DNA from: CAZWSX01 sp964636985
GTDB taxonomy: Bacteria > Planctomycetota > Planctomycetia > Pirellulales > Pirellulaceae
Length of the DNA: 64,000 bases
Assembly: GCA_964636985.1 (NCBI GenBank)
Contig: CAZWSX010000005.1
Span: 1-64,000, forward strand
Reading direction: 5' to 3'
Numbering within the stretch: the first letter of the stretch is position 1; the number at the start of each line of letters is the position of its first letter. Positions 51,741 through 60,030 of this stretch are shown here, piece after piece. The notes under the pieces were generated by a model. It did no database searches and had not been told where the DNA came from. It was given only the letters and a program-made list of their open reading frames with translations. The position numbers and the translations under genes are program-made.

Positions 51741-53042
51741 ATGGTACAGAACTGGACAAATCGGCTTTGGCGGAATGTGGTTTTGTCAAAGCTCCGAACA
51801 TGGCAAACGGGCTGCTTGACCCTCGCGGAGGGGAGTCAAGAGTTCACATTCGGAAGTTGCGTAAGCGAGTTGAAGGGATCAATCCAAGTGCTGGACCCTG
51901 CCTTTTACGGGCGGGTGGTTCGCGGCGGCGGCTTGGGAGCGGCTGAATCCTACCTGGACGGCGAATGGTCAAGCGATGACCTCGCTTCGCTCATCCGACT
52001 TTTCATTCGCAACCCCAAGGTGACCGCCGGGCTGGATTTCGGCTCGGCGTGGCCATCGCAGTTCTTGGCTCGTGTGAAACAGTGGTGGTGGCATAATTCG
52101 CGCTCCACTGCGCGAAAGAATATTCACTCCCACTACGATTTGGGGAATAACTTCTTTCGCTTATTCCTCGACGACACGCTGAGCTACTCCAGCGGTTACT
52201 TCGAAAGCTCGCATGCCAGTATGCGCGATGCGTCTCTTGCCAAGATCCGGCAGGTGTGTCGCAAGCTGCGGCTTCAACCCACCGACGAGGTGCTCGAGAT
52301 CGGAACTGGATGGGGATCGCTGGCGATTCACATGGCTAGCGAATTAGGCTGCCGAGTCAGAACAACAACGATCTCCCAAGAGCAAGCCAAGCTGGCCCGA
52401 GAACGCGTCCGCGAATGCGGCGTCGATCACCTCGTGACGGTCGACGTGGAAGACTACCGGGACTTGCGCGGGACGTTCGACAAGCTGGTGTCGATCGAAA
52501 TGATTGAAGCCGTGGGGCAAAGGTATCTCGATGCGTATTTTCGGCAGTGCAGCAACCTGCTTCGTCCGGATGGACTGATGTTGTTGCAGGCGATTGTCAT
52601 CAAGGACCAGGTGCTGAGCCGCTATGCCAGCAGCGTCGACTTCATCAACAAGTACATCTTTCCTGGCGGATTTCTGCCTTCGATTGCCGTGATCAACGAC
52701 GCGATCTCGCGCGTAACCGATTTCAGGCTGTACGCCTTGGAGGAAATGTCGCACCACTACGTCCTGACCCTGCAGTCCTGGCGATCCCAATTCTGGCGAA
52801 ATATAGCCGACGTCCGGAGGCTTGGTTTCGACGAGCGTTTCGTTCGCATGTGGGACTACTACCTTCAATACTGCATCGCAGCCTTTGAAGAGCGGCAAGT
52901 GAATGTCGTGCAGGTAGTTTTGGCGAAACCGGAGTTTGGCTTGCAAGCCAACGAGCAAAAACGCGTCGATGCGGATCACGCGGCGACGATGCCGTTTACT
53001 CGCCGAGAAGGAACTTTGCAGTGGCTGGAACGCTTCCGTTAG
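51741..53042 (+). CDS. cfa: Cyclopropane-fatty-acid-phospholipid synthase-like methyltransferase
   Basis: 433 residues. The SAM-binding fold is clear: NIHSHYDLGNNFFRLFLDDTLSYSSGYF (lipid-binding), then VLEIGTGWGSLAIHMA, QEQAKLARERV and EMIEAVGQRYL; the C-terminal YIFPGGFLPSI is the bicarbonate/active-site region. It methylates unsaturated acyl chains of membrane lipids. Family members in FAD-oxidase/DUF1365 clusters may perform other methylations such as those leading to branched or furan fatty acids. It starts 15 bases after the DUF1365 gene and overlaps the next by 22. Confidence 0.94.
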   Translation: MVQNWTNRLWRNVVLSKLRTWQTGCLTLAEGSQEFTFGSCVSELKGSIQVLDPAFYGRVVRGGGLGAAESYLDGEWSSDDLASLIRLFIRNPKVTAGLDFGSAWPSQFLARVKQWWWHNSRSTARKNIHSHYDLGNNFFRLFLDDTLSYSSGYFESSHASMRDASLAKIRQVCRKLRLQPTDEVLEIGTGWGSLAIHMASELGCRVRTTTISQEQAKLARERVRECGVDHLVTVDVEDYRDLRGTFDKLVSIEMIEAVGQRYLDAYFRQCSNLLRPDGLMLLQAIVIKDQVLSRYASSVDFINKYIFPGGFLPSIAVINDAISRVTDFRLYALEEMSHHYVLTLQSWRSQFWRNIADVRRLGFDERFVRMWDYYLQYCIAAFEERQVNVVQVVLAKPEFGLQANEQKRVDADHAATMPFTRREGTLQWLERFR

Positions 53043-53806
53043 CGTGGGGCTGGCTTGCAATGTCGCTGGTCATGACGGCCGCTTGGCTCTGGCAGCGGCG
53101 CAGCCAAAATGCGAGCATTGTCGACGTCGCATGGACTTTGGGGACTGGTGGCCTTGGAGTGACTTATGCATTTCTGGCGGAAGGCTTACCGCTGAGGCGA
53201 TTTCTGATTGGCGTCATTGTTGCAATTTGGTCGGCGCGGCTCGGCCTTCATCTGCTGGCGCGAGTTTGGGACAATTCCGAGGACCAACGCTATCGACAGA
53301 TGAGGGAAGCATGGGGCCGCTGGGCATCGCTTCGGTTCTTTCTCTTTTTCCAGTCACAAGCACTTGTGGCTCCGCTGTTCGCGTCGCCCATGCTTATTGC
53401 CGGCCATACTACGGCACCGCTAGAACTGACCGATCTGACGGGCGCGCTGCTGGCGATCGTTTCAATCGCTGGAGAGTGGTTAGCGGACTTCCAGCTCTCG
53501 CGGTTTCGCAGGACCGCCAAAAGTCGCGATGAAGTGTGCCGCGTTGGACTGTGGAAATACTCACGGCATCCGAACTATTTTTTTGAGTGGCTCCATTGGT
53601 GGAGCTACGTGTTCCTGGCAGCAACTTCGCCCTGGTGGTGGCTGACTTTGGGAGCGCCTTTGGCGATGTACTACTTTCTGAACTATGTCACGGGCATCCC
53701 ACCCGCCGAAGCACAGGCGCTTGCGAAGCGTGGAGAGGCTTACCGCGAGTACCAGAAGACAACCAGCGCGTTTTTTCCCTACCCCAGCCGTGGCTTCGGC
53801 TGGTGA
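53021..53806 (+). CDS. DUF1295 (steroid 5-alpha-reductase-like) membrane protein
   Basis: 261 residues with a GTG start at 53021 that overlaps the synthase end by 22 bases. Several hydrophobic segments (LAMSLVMTAAWLW, FLIGVIVAIWSARLGLHLL, GALLAIVSIAGEWLADF, WWSYVFLAATSPWWWLTLGAPLAMYYFLN) and the family motif GLWKYSRHPNYFFEWLHWW are present. The Arg-His-Pro-Asn-Tyr motif is the NADPH/lipid active-site block in isoprenyl/sterol reductases and methyltransferases. It is the last gene of the lipid cluster; likely to reduce or modify the same lipid. Confidence 0.92.
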   Translation: MAGTLPLAWGWLAMSLVMTAAWLWQRRSQNASIVDVAWTLGTGGLGVTYAFLAEGLPLRRFLIGVIVAIWSARLGLHLLARVWDNSEDQRYRQMREAWGRWASLRFFLFFQSQALVAPLFASPMLIAGHTTAPLELTDLTGALLAIVSIAGEWLADFQLSRFRRTAKSRDEVCRVGLWKYSRHPNYFFEWLHWWSYVFLAATSPWWWLTLGAPLAMYYFLNYVTGIPPAEAQALAKRGEAYREYQKTTSAFFPYPSRGFGW

Positions 53807-53912
53807 TGTTAAACTTCAACGGGATCAGCATGTATTCGGCCCCGAGTCCCTTTGAGTCAAGGGAGTGGAAGTCTGGGGCTGATTTCACCACGCTCTCCAT
53901 CTTGCGTCGACC

Positions 53913-55907
53913 ATGTCTATCCGTTCCGCGCTAGCCGTGCTGATCGTCTTCTGGACGGCTTCTTCATTTGAAGCCCTAAGCGACGATAGCGTCACGCTGC
54001 TTTCTCCCAACGGGGCGATCCAATTGGCGCTCCAAGTCGACGGCGACGGCCGGCCGACGTTTGATGTTTCTTGCCGCGATCTCCGCGTAGCACAGGGGGC
54101 GCTGGGACTGGATTTTGTCGATGCTCCTCCGATAGCCGAGGGCCTGAAGATCGTCGACTCGCACCGGTCTTCGTCGCGGGGCAAATACGAGATCCCCGTG
54201 GGCAAAGCGGCGGCGGCCGAAAACAGCTACAACGGCGTCGTCGTCGAGTTGGCAGAGTCGCAGCCATCGCATCGACTCTTGCGACTCGAGTTTCGCGCGT
54301 TCGACGATGGCATCGCATTCCGCTACGAACTGCCCAAACAACAATCGCTCGACAAGTTTGCCTTGCGCGAAGAACTGACTGAGATCACGTTCTTGGATGA
54401 TCCTCTCGCTAAAGCGCTGCCGCTGGCGAACTTCACCACATCGTACGAAGCTTACTACGAGACGAAAAACGTCTCCGAGTTGAAGGCGGGCAAGTTGTTC
54501 GGGCTGCCGATGTTGCTGCAACATCCGAACAAGGTATGGCTCGCCGTTACCGAGGCGAACCTGACCGACTACGCCGGTATGTACCTTTCGCCACTCGAAG
54601 CGAAAGCAGGCACCTTTGCAGCCAGGCTGTCGCCTCTGCCTGGGCAGTCCGAAAAGAAGGTGGTGGGCGCCACGCCGTTCTCCTCTCCCTGGCGGGTTCT
54701 GATGATCGCCGACGATCCCGGTCGATTGATCGAGTCCAATCTCGTTTTCAATCTCAGCGAGCCGCCTGCGTTTGGCGACACGTCGTGGATTAAGCCGGGG
54801 GCGACGACCTTTCCGTGGTGGAACCACTACGTTCTGGAAGGCGTTGATTTTGAGCCGGGCGTCAACACGGCGACCATGAAGCGCTACATCGACTTTTGCG
54901 CCGCCAACGGCATTCCTTACCACTCGCTCGACGGATTGGACATTGCCTGGTACGGTGGGCCGATCGCTCCGAATGGGCCTACGGATGTAACCAAAGCCGC
55001 GCCCTCGATCGATCTTCCCGAGGTCCTCCGGTATGCGAAAGAAAAGGGCGTGCGTCTGCGGTTGTGGATGCACTGGAAGGCGCTCAAGCCGCAAATCGAC
55101 GAGGCTTTTGCCACGTACGAGAAATGGGGCATCGAAGGCGTGATGGTCGATTTCATGGACCGTGACGATCAGGAAATGGTGCGGTTCTATCACGAGATGG
55201 CGAGCAAAGCTGCCAAGCACCATCTCACGTTGACGCTGCATGGCGCTTACAAGCCAACTGGAATGGAAAGGACCTGGCCCAATGTGCTGACTTACGAAGC
55301 GGCGTTGAATCAGGAGTACAACAAATGGCAGCCGCCGGGAATTAAGGGAACTCCTCCGGAACACAATCTGGATATCGCGTTCGTGCGGATGTTGGCCGGA
55401 CCGCTCGACTATCACCAAGGCGGGATGCGGAACGTGCTTCCGGAAAACTATCGGTTCCGCGATATCGCGCCGCCTGTGCAAGGAACGCGCGGCCATCAGC
55501 TTGCGATGTACGTGGTGTATCAGAACCACTTGCCGATGCTTGCCGACTATCCCGAAGCGTATCGGGATCAACCGGGTTTTGACTTTCTCACTCGGGTTCC
55601 GGCAACTTGGGACGAAACGCGCGTGCTTCACGCGGACCTGGGCCGTTGCCTGGTGATCGCCCGTCGTCGAGGCGACGAGTGGTTTGTGGGAGGGATGGCG
55701 GCCGGCAAAGAGCAGGAACTAGAGTTGCCCCTCGTTTTTCTGCCCGACGGCTCTTACGAGGCGGAGATTTATCTGGATCAGCCATCCGCTGGCCCCACCG
55801 CGCTCGATCATTCGAAGCGAAAGTTGTCCGCTAAGGAAAAGCTGCGGGTGTCGATACCTGCCTCGGGAGGCTTCGCGGCGAGACTCAAACTGCTCTCGGG
55901 AAACTAG
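53913..55907 (+). CDS. Glycoside hydrolase family 97
   Basis: 664 residues with a short signal peptide (SIRSALAVLIVFWTASSF). GH97 enzymes are calcium-dependent alpha-glucosidases or alpha-galactosidases. The N-terminal beta-sandwich (VTLLSPNGAIQLALQVDGDGRPTF, about residues 28-270) is followed by the (beta/alpha)8 barrel (PWWNHYVLEGVDFEPGVN, IDFCAANGIPYHSLDGLDIAWYG, EKWGIEGVMVDFMDRDDQEMV). The Asp in MVDFMDRDD lies where the nucleophile or metal-associated residue is in the family; retaining or inverting type cannot be told by eye. The C-terminal domain is complete. Confidence 0.94.
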   Translation: MSIRSALAVLIVFWTASSFEALSDDSVTLLSPNGAIQLALQVDGDGRPTFDVSCRDLRVAQGALGLDFVDAPPIAEGLKIVDSHRSSSRGKYEIPVGKAAAAENSYNGVVVELAESQPSHRLLRLEFRAFDDGIAFRYELPKQQSLDKFALREELTEITFLDDPLAKALPLANFTTSYEAYYETKNVSELKAGKLFGLPMLLQHPNKVWLAVTEANLTDYAGMYLSPLEAKAGTFAARLSPLPGQSEKKVVGATPFSSPWRVLMIADDPGRLIESNLVFNLSEPPAFGDTSWIKPGATTFPWWNHYVLEGVDFEPGVNTATMKRYIDFCAANGIPYHSLDGLDIAWYGGPIAPNGPTDVTKAAPSIDLPEVLRYAKEKGVRLRLWMHWKALKPQIDEAFATYEKWGIEGVMVDFMDRDDQEMVRFYHEMASKAAKHHLTLTLHGAYKPTGMERTWPNVLTYEAALNQEYNKWQPPGIKGTPPEHNLDIAFVRMLAGPLDYHQGGMRNVLPENYRFRDIAPPVQGTRGHQLAMYVVYQNHLPMLADYPEAYRDQPGFDFLTRVPATWDETRVLHADLGRCLVIARRRGDEWFVGGMAAGKEQELELPLVFLPDGSYEAEIYLDQPSAGPTALDHSKRKLSAKEKLRVSIPASGGFAARLKLLSGN

Positions 55908-56061
55908 GTGCCGTAGAATTCGCGTACGCAACACAAATGCTACTCGGAGCGGTTGGCTTAGTTACCCATTCGCGGCCAGTTCCCGCCTATCATCACGATG
56001 AAGTGATGGCCGGCCGTTCTCATCGAATCGATCAGCGCTACATAATTTAAGGAGCCACGTG

Positions 56062-56922
56062 ATGGACAAGCAACCAACGGTCGATCCCGCCGAAGACAAC
56101 GCCTTCTTCCCGTCCGCGTATTCGTTGTCGCAGTACACCTCAGCCAAGACCGATTTCGATGGGTTGAAGTTCAAGGCGCCGTATCGCGGTGGCAAGTGGA
56201 AAGTGCTGATGATTGCCACGGACGAGCGTTACCTGCTGATGCAGAACGGCACGTTCTTCTCGACCGGCAATCATCCCGTCGAGATGCTGCTGCCGATGCA
56301 TCACATGGATCAGGCGGGGTTTCCGATCGACGTGGCGACGCTGTCCGGCAATCCGGCCAAGCTCGAAATGTGGGCCATGCCGAAGGAAGATGAGGCCGTG
56401 CGCGGCGTCTACCAGAAATATGCGCCGCAACTCAAGCAGCCACGTAAGCTGTCCGATGTGCTGAAGTCGTCCTTGGGACCGGATTCTCCCTACATCGCAG
56501 TGTTCGTTCCCGGCGGGCACGGTGCGCTGTGTGGAATTCCGCACAGCGAGGAGGTCAAACAGGTTTTGCACTGGGCGATGAAGAACGATAAGTTCGTCAT
56601 CACCCTCTGCCACGGCCCCTGTTGCCTGCTTGCCGCTGCCGTGGGAGAGCCGCCTGAAAAGTTTATCTATCAGGGCTACAAGATCTGCGTCTTTCCCGAT
56701 GCGTTGGATCGTGGAGCGAATGTGGCGATTGGCTACATACCCGGTCCGATGCCTTGGCTGGTCGGTGAGAAGTTGCAGGCGTTAGGTATTGAGGTGCTGA
56801 ACACGAGGATCACCGGCCAGGTCCATCAGGATCGAAAGCTGCTCACCGGTGACAGCCCGCTGGCATCGAACAATCTCGGCATACTCGCGGCTGATGCGCT
56901 TTTGAACGAAGTAGGAGCGTGA
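56062..56922 (+). CDS. hchA: DJ-1/PfpI family, Hsp31 (HchA)-type glyoxalase/chaperone
   Basis: 286 residues, starting at ATG 56062 with GGAG upstream (the GTG one codon earlier is unlikely). Hsp31 proteins detoxify methylglyoxal and repair glycated proteins. The catalytic cysteine is in ITLCHGPCCLLAAA; the family lead-in FVPGGHGALCGIPHSEEV and the N-terminal cap (NAFFPSAYSLSQYTSAKTDFDG) match HchA. It precedes the quinone oxidoreductase gene by a few bases, so the two may be one stress operon. Confidence 0.92.
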   Translation: MDKQPTVDPAEDNAFFPSAYSLSQYTSAKTDFDGLKFKAPYRGGKWKVLMIATDERYLLMQNGTFFSTGNHPVEMLLPMHHMDQAGFPIDVATLSGNPAKLEMWAMPKEDEAVRGVYQKYAPQLKQPRKLSDVLKSSLGPDSPYIAVFVPGGHGALCGIPHSEEVKQVLHWAMKNDKFVITLCHGPCCLLAAAVGEPPEKFIYQGYKICVFPDALDRGANVAIGYIPGPMPWLVGEKLQALGIEVLNTRITGQVHQDRKLLTGDSPLASNNLGILAADALLNEVGA

Positions 56923-56926
56923 AGCG

Positions 56927-57946
56927 TTGTTAACCATCTCCATCCAACACTTCGGCGGGCCGGAAGTGCTGGTTCCGCTCTCGCAACCCACGCCGACGAC
57001 ACCGGCAGCGGGACATCTGCTGGTCAAGATTCACGCCGCCGGCGTGAACGGCCCGGACCTCCACCAGCGACGCGGGCGCTATCCGCCGCCGCCCGGCGCT
57101 TCTGAAATTCCCGGACTTGAGTTCGCCGGCGAGGTGGTGGCATTGGGCGAAGGGGTGACGCGGTTCAAAGTGGGCGACAGAGTCTGCGCGCTCGTGGCCG
57201 GCGGCGGTTATGCGGAGTATTGCACGGTCCACGAAACGAATGCTTTGCCTGCTCCTGAAAGCTTGAGCATGGTCGAGGCGGCCGCGTTGCCGGAGACCTT
57301 CTTCACCGTTTGGACCAATGTGTTTCAGCGAGGAAAGCTTCAGGCGGGTGAAACCGTTCTGATCCACGGCGGTTCTTCCGGCATCGGCACGGCCGCGACG
57401 ATGCTCGCCAAGGCCTTCGGGGCAAAGGTGATTGTGACAGTCGGATCGGAAGAAAAGCGCGAAGCTTGCCTCGCGCTGGGAGCGGATGTCGCCATCAACT
57501 ATCGCACGCACGACTTCGTGGCCGAAACGAAGCGGGCCACCAATGGCGCGGGCGCGGACGTCATTGTTGACCTGATTGCCGGAGACTACGTCGCCAGAAA
57601 TTATGAAGCGGCGGCCATGAATGGGCGCATCGTCCAGGTTGGCGTTCAGAACGGCCCGGCCAAGGAGCTCAACCTGATGACCATGTTGGTCAAGCGGCTG
57701 ACTCACACAGGTTCGACGCTGCGTTCCCGTAGCGTCGCTGAAAAGGCGGCGATTGCGCGGGACCTCGAACAACAGGTGTGGCCGCTGCTGAAAGGAGGAA
57801 AGCTCAGGCCCAGAATCTTCCAGACGTTTCGGCTCGAGGAAGCGTCGAAAGCCCACGAGTTGATGGAGTCCAGCAAGCACATTGGGAAGATCGTTCTCAC
57901 CACGGCCGCGCTGACTTCGGACGCCCGTTCAGTGGGCGCCCCTTAG
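56927..57946 (+). CDS. Zinc-less quinone oxidoreductase (PIG3 type)
   Basis: 339 residues of the medium-chain reductase superfamily. The likely start is TTG 56927, since no ATG lies near the conserved beginning (MLTISIQHFGGPEVLVPLSQ). Motifs: HAAGVNGPDLHQRRGRYPPPPG, GLEFAGEVVALGEGVTRFKVGDRVCALVAGGGYAEY, the NADP-binding VLIHGGSSGIGTAATMLAKAFGAKVI. The catalytic-zinc ligands of alcohol dehydrogenases are absent. It probably reduces quinones with NADPH and shares a transcript with the Hsp31-type gene. Confidence 0.93.
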   Translation: MLTISIQHFGGPEVLVPLSQPTPTTPAAGHLLVKIHAAGVNGPDLHQRRGRYPPPPGASEIPGLEFAGEVVALGEGVTRFKVGDRVCALVAGGGYAEYCTVHETNALPAPESLSMVEAAALPETFFTVWTNVFQRGKLQAGETVLIHGGSSGIGTAATMLAKAFGAKVIVTVGSEEKREACLALGADVAINYRTHDFVAETKRATNGAGADVIVDLIAGDYVARNYEAAAMNGRIVQVGVQNGPAKELNLMTMLVKRLTHTGSTLRSRSVAEKAAIARDLEQQVWPLLKGGKLRPRIFQTFRLEEASKAHELMESSKHIGKIVLTTAALTSDARSVGAP

Positions 57947-58040
57947 CTGGCCGTCGCTTAACTCCGCCGTCAGGTCTAACCCTGCTTGTATGGACGCGTG
58001 GCAGCTCCAGCAATTGCATTCAGCGAGGCGGGCAAGCGCG

Positions 58041-58292
58041 TTAGTCGTCGCCACTGGAACCCGGCCTCGTTGGTTCGTTACGAGGCGCAAAGTGTTCGCG
58101 GATCTTGCTAAGTGTTGTACGTATGCGATTGGATTTGCGGGGCTCTTTCTCCACGTCCTTCCCCGCCTGGCGACACAGCGAACACGGCATCTTGGAAAAA
58201 CGCAGGAGCATGGCCCGATCCTTGTTCGGGTCGCAGAACAACTTGTGCGACTGAATATGGCCACAAGAGTGGGTGATCTCGTAGTCGTACAT
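58041..58292 (-). CDS. Small Cys-containing protein, putative zinc binder
   Basis: 83 residues: MYDYEITHSCGHIQSHKLFCDPNKDRAMLLRFSKMPCSLCRQAGKDVEK and a basic tail. The HSCGH...CxxC pattern resembles small planctomycete and other bacterial proteins with a C-x-H...C-x-x-C zinc site. No membrane segment. It is convergent with the oxidoreductase gene. The start at ATG 58292 has only a weak ribosome site. Confidence 0.6.
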   Translation of the reverse strand: MYDYEITHSCGHIQSHKLFCDPNKDRAMLLRFSKMPCSLCRQAGKDVEKEPRKSNRIRTTLSKIREHFAPRNEPTRPGSSGDD

Positions 58293-58361
58293 CCGTGTGG
58301 CATCAGTTAGTGTGGAAAATCCTTGAGGTAGTCCTCGTTTTTCGACGGAGTGAACGCCTAC

Positions 58362-58709
58362 TCAGGCAGGAACATTCTTTTCATTTCTCATCGAAGGCTG
58401 CCGTGTCTTAAGGAATCGCCGCCAAGTTGGTTCCCACGCAATCGTTTCGTACTCGCCGCGACGTCGAAATCTCGTCGCCCCTAGTCGTACGTCAATTGCT
58501 TGCGACGACCCCTCAAAGGCGAGCGAAGCCTGCCGGATTGGGAGCGGCCTATCGTGACGAATAGTGAAATCCCCAAACGAGCGCGGCTCAACAAGCACCG
58601 ACAAGGGTTGGCCGTCCGAAATCGCAGTATCGCCGCGAGGAAATAGAACGGCCGCTTGAAATTGCGAAAACGACGAACTGCAACTCTTTTCTTGATGTAT
58701 TGGTTCCAT
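58362..58709 (-). CDS. Small protein of unknown function
   Basis: 115 residues: a beta-rich middle (AAVLFPRGDTAISDGQPLSVLVEPRSFGDFTIRHDRPLPIRQASLAFEGSSQAIDVRLGATRFRRRGEYETIAW) that vaguely recalls PilZ-like folds, but without the RxxxR and DxSxxG motifs. It is on the same strand as the small Cys protein 69 bases downstream. Weak ribosome site; the gene may or may not be real. Confidence 0.4.
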   Translation of the reverse strand: MEPIHQEKSCSSSFSQFQAAVLFPRGDTAISDGQPLSVLVEPRSFGDFTIRHDRPLPIRQASLAFEGSSQAIDVRLGATRFRRRGEYETIAWEPTWRRFLKTRQPSMRNEKNVPA

Positions 58710-58829
58710 GGCAACAACGAGCGCAAACCTTCAGCCCGCCTCCGATTACCCAAGCTGAATCTTGAAGGACCCGCGTGATATCGAGGCAAGGACCGGGTTG
58801 ATGCCGGTCCCCGCCTCACAATCACACGA

Positions 58830-59219
58830 TCACGCCGATTTCACTGTAATGCGGCGCGGCTTAGCAGACGCTCGCTTCGGCAGTCGCACCGAAAGAACAC
58901 CGTTCTTTAGTTCGGCAGTGACGTTATCGACATCGATCGTCTCGGCGATGGGGAAGGCGCGATAGTAGTCACCGATGCCGTATTCCCCTTGTCGAAATCG
59001 CTTGTCCGCGTGTCGCGCAGGCACGCGTCCGTGGATGACGAGTTCACCCTTCTCGCAGTGAACGTCCAGAGACTCTCTCGTGACGCCAGGCATATCGCCC
59101 CACAACAAGATCTCTTCGGTCGATTCCGCGATATCAAAACGGGGAGCAAAGGTCACGGGCGAAGGCTTGCTTTCGCCCGTCGAAATTCCATCAGTGCGAG
59201 TTGAAATCATCGAGTTCAT
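58830..59219 (-). CDS. hsp20: Small heat-shock protein Hsp20, second copy
   Basis: 129 residues: alpha-crystallin domain from about residue 30 to 120 (FDIAESTEEILLWGDMPGVTRESLDVHCEKGELVIHGRV ... VTAELKNGVLSVRLPKR), then a short extension ending RRITVKSA. It holds unfolding proteins. The gene lies 46 bases after the first hsp20, with GGAG upstream of its ATG, so both share the upstream sigma-54-type promoter. It is more diverged at the N-terminus than the first copy. Confidence 0.94.
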   Translation of the reverse strand: MNSMISTRTDGISTGESKPSPVTFAPRFDIAESTEEILLWGDMPGVTRESLDVHCEKGELVIHGRVPARHADKRFRQGEYGIGDYYRAFPIAETIDVDNVTAELKNGVLSVRLPKRASAKPRRITVKSA

Positions 59220-59265
59220 CTTCTTTCTCCAGCAAAGAATGGACTGAATTCAACCTGTAGATACC

Positions 59266-59709
59266 TCAGCTGGCTCGAACCGCGATCCGCCGAGGTTTTT
59301 CCTCTGCCCGCTTCGGCAACGTGATTGTCAGCACGCCGCCGGTCAACTCGGCAGAGACGCTCTCGCTATCGACCTGATCAGGCAGCGATAGCTCACGCTG
59401 GAAGGAACCAAAGCCCCGCTCCTGCCGCAGCCATTTCAAGCCCTCCATAGAGGGGAACCTTCGTTCCCCCTTGATGGTCAGCTTGTTGCCGACGACAAGG
59501 ATCTCCAGATCTTCAAGGTCCAAACCAGGCAATTCCGTTTCAACGAACAGATGGGCATCATCCTCCCAAGCGTTGATGGGCGGAAAGGCGGTCGGTGAAA
59601 GAGACCGACGGCCTGAATTTCCGTCTTGGAAGAAACGGTCCATCTCGTCGTGAAGACGATTCAGTTCCGAGAACGCTCCGACAATGGGCTGCCATCGAGT
59701 GGTCAACAT
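59266..59709 (-). CDS. hsp20: Small heat-shock protein Hsp20, first copy
   Basis: 147 residues from ATG 59709, with AAGGAGG seven bases upstream; a longer open frame (16 codons) is not used. N-terminal arm MLTTRWQPIVGAFSELNRLHDEMDRFF is typical of class A Hsp20, followed by AWEDDAHLFVETELPGLDLEDLEILVVGNKLTIKGERR and VSAELTGGVLTITLPKRAEEKPRRI. It is the first of two tandem hsp20 genes and sits 78 bases downstream of a sigma-54-type promoter element. Confidence 0.95.
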   Translation of the reverse strand: MLTTRWQPIVGAFSELNRLHDEMDRFFQDGNSGRRSLSPTAFPPINAWEDDAHLFVETELPGLDLEDLEILVVGNKLTIKGERRFPSMEGLKWLRQERGFGSFQRELSLPDQVDSESVSAELTGGVLTITLPKRAEEKPRRIAVRAS

Positions 59710-59786
59710 AAAGAACCTCCTTTCAGGAAAGAGCAACGGTTTCGACCAGTGCCGCAAATGGCGGCTAACTCGACAAAAAATTCGGA

Positions 59787-59803
59787 AAGCAACGGCCGTG
59801 CCA
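59787..59803 (-). promoter_or_regulatory. Near-consensus sigma-54 promoter for the hsp20 operon
   Basis: Read on the - strand: TGGCACG (59803-59797), GCCG spacer, TTGC (59792-59789), then TTT. GG and GC are ten bases apart, exactly the -24/-12 spacing of sigma-54. It precedes the first hsp20 start by about 80 bases, which leaves a leader of about 65 bases. Confidence 0.75.
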
Positions 59804-59880
59804 ATTCAGAAGTCAATCGCCGAAACAACGACCGGATGTTCACAAATCCAAAACGCACAAGAATTTGCGACGTGGGAGCC

Positions 59881-59913
59881 AACCATCGGAAAAAGCCGAT
59901 TTTTCCGATGGTT
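59881..59913. terminator. Perfect 14-bp hairpin upstream of the hsp20 operon
   Basis: Arms AACCATCGGAAAAA (59881-59894) and TTTTTCCGATGGTT (59900-59913) with a 5-base loop GCCGA. It lies 118-150 bases beyond the stop of the xylanase gene (- strand) and 78 bases upstream of the sigma-54 element. The A/T runs sit inside the stem, so it could be a terminator of the xylanase transcript or a regulator-binding site for the hsp20 promoter. Confidence 0.6.
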
Positions 59914-60030
59914 GAACGAAGACATCGCCAAAATGGCAGGCCGAATCGACGCCGGGGGCCTCGGGTTGCCACGGAGTGTGCGAGCGGGGAGAGTGACTTA
60001 AAGCTGTGGCCTTAACAGCAGCGGTCGGTG

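Larger units (their letters stand above)
59710..60030. other. 321-base hsp20 regulatory region
   Basis: Contains the sigma-54 element (59787-59803) and the 14-bp hairpin (59881-59913). No gene and no CIRCE element (TTAGCACTC-N9-GAGTGCTAA) were found. Confidence 0.6.

Noticed and set aside
53976..55631. 551-residue - strand frame antisense to the GH97 gene
   Set aside because: The GH97 frame has full family motifs; the antisense frame has none.
59710..60030. CIRCE/HrcA site for hsp20
   Set aside because: No TTAGCACTC-N9-GAGTGCTAA; the visible palindrome has a different sequence and a 5-base loop.
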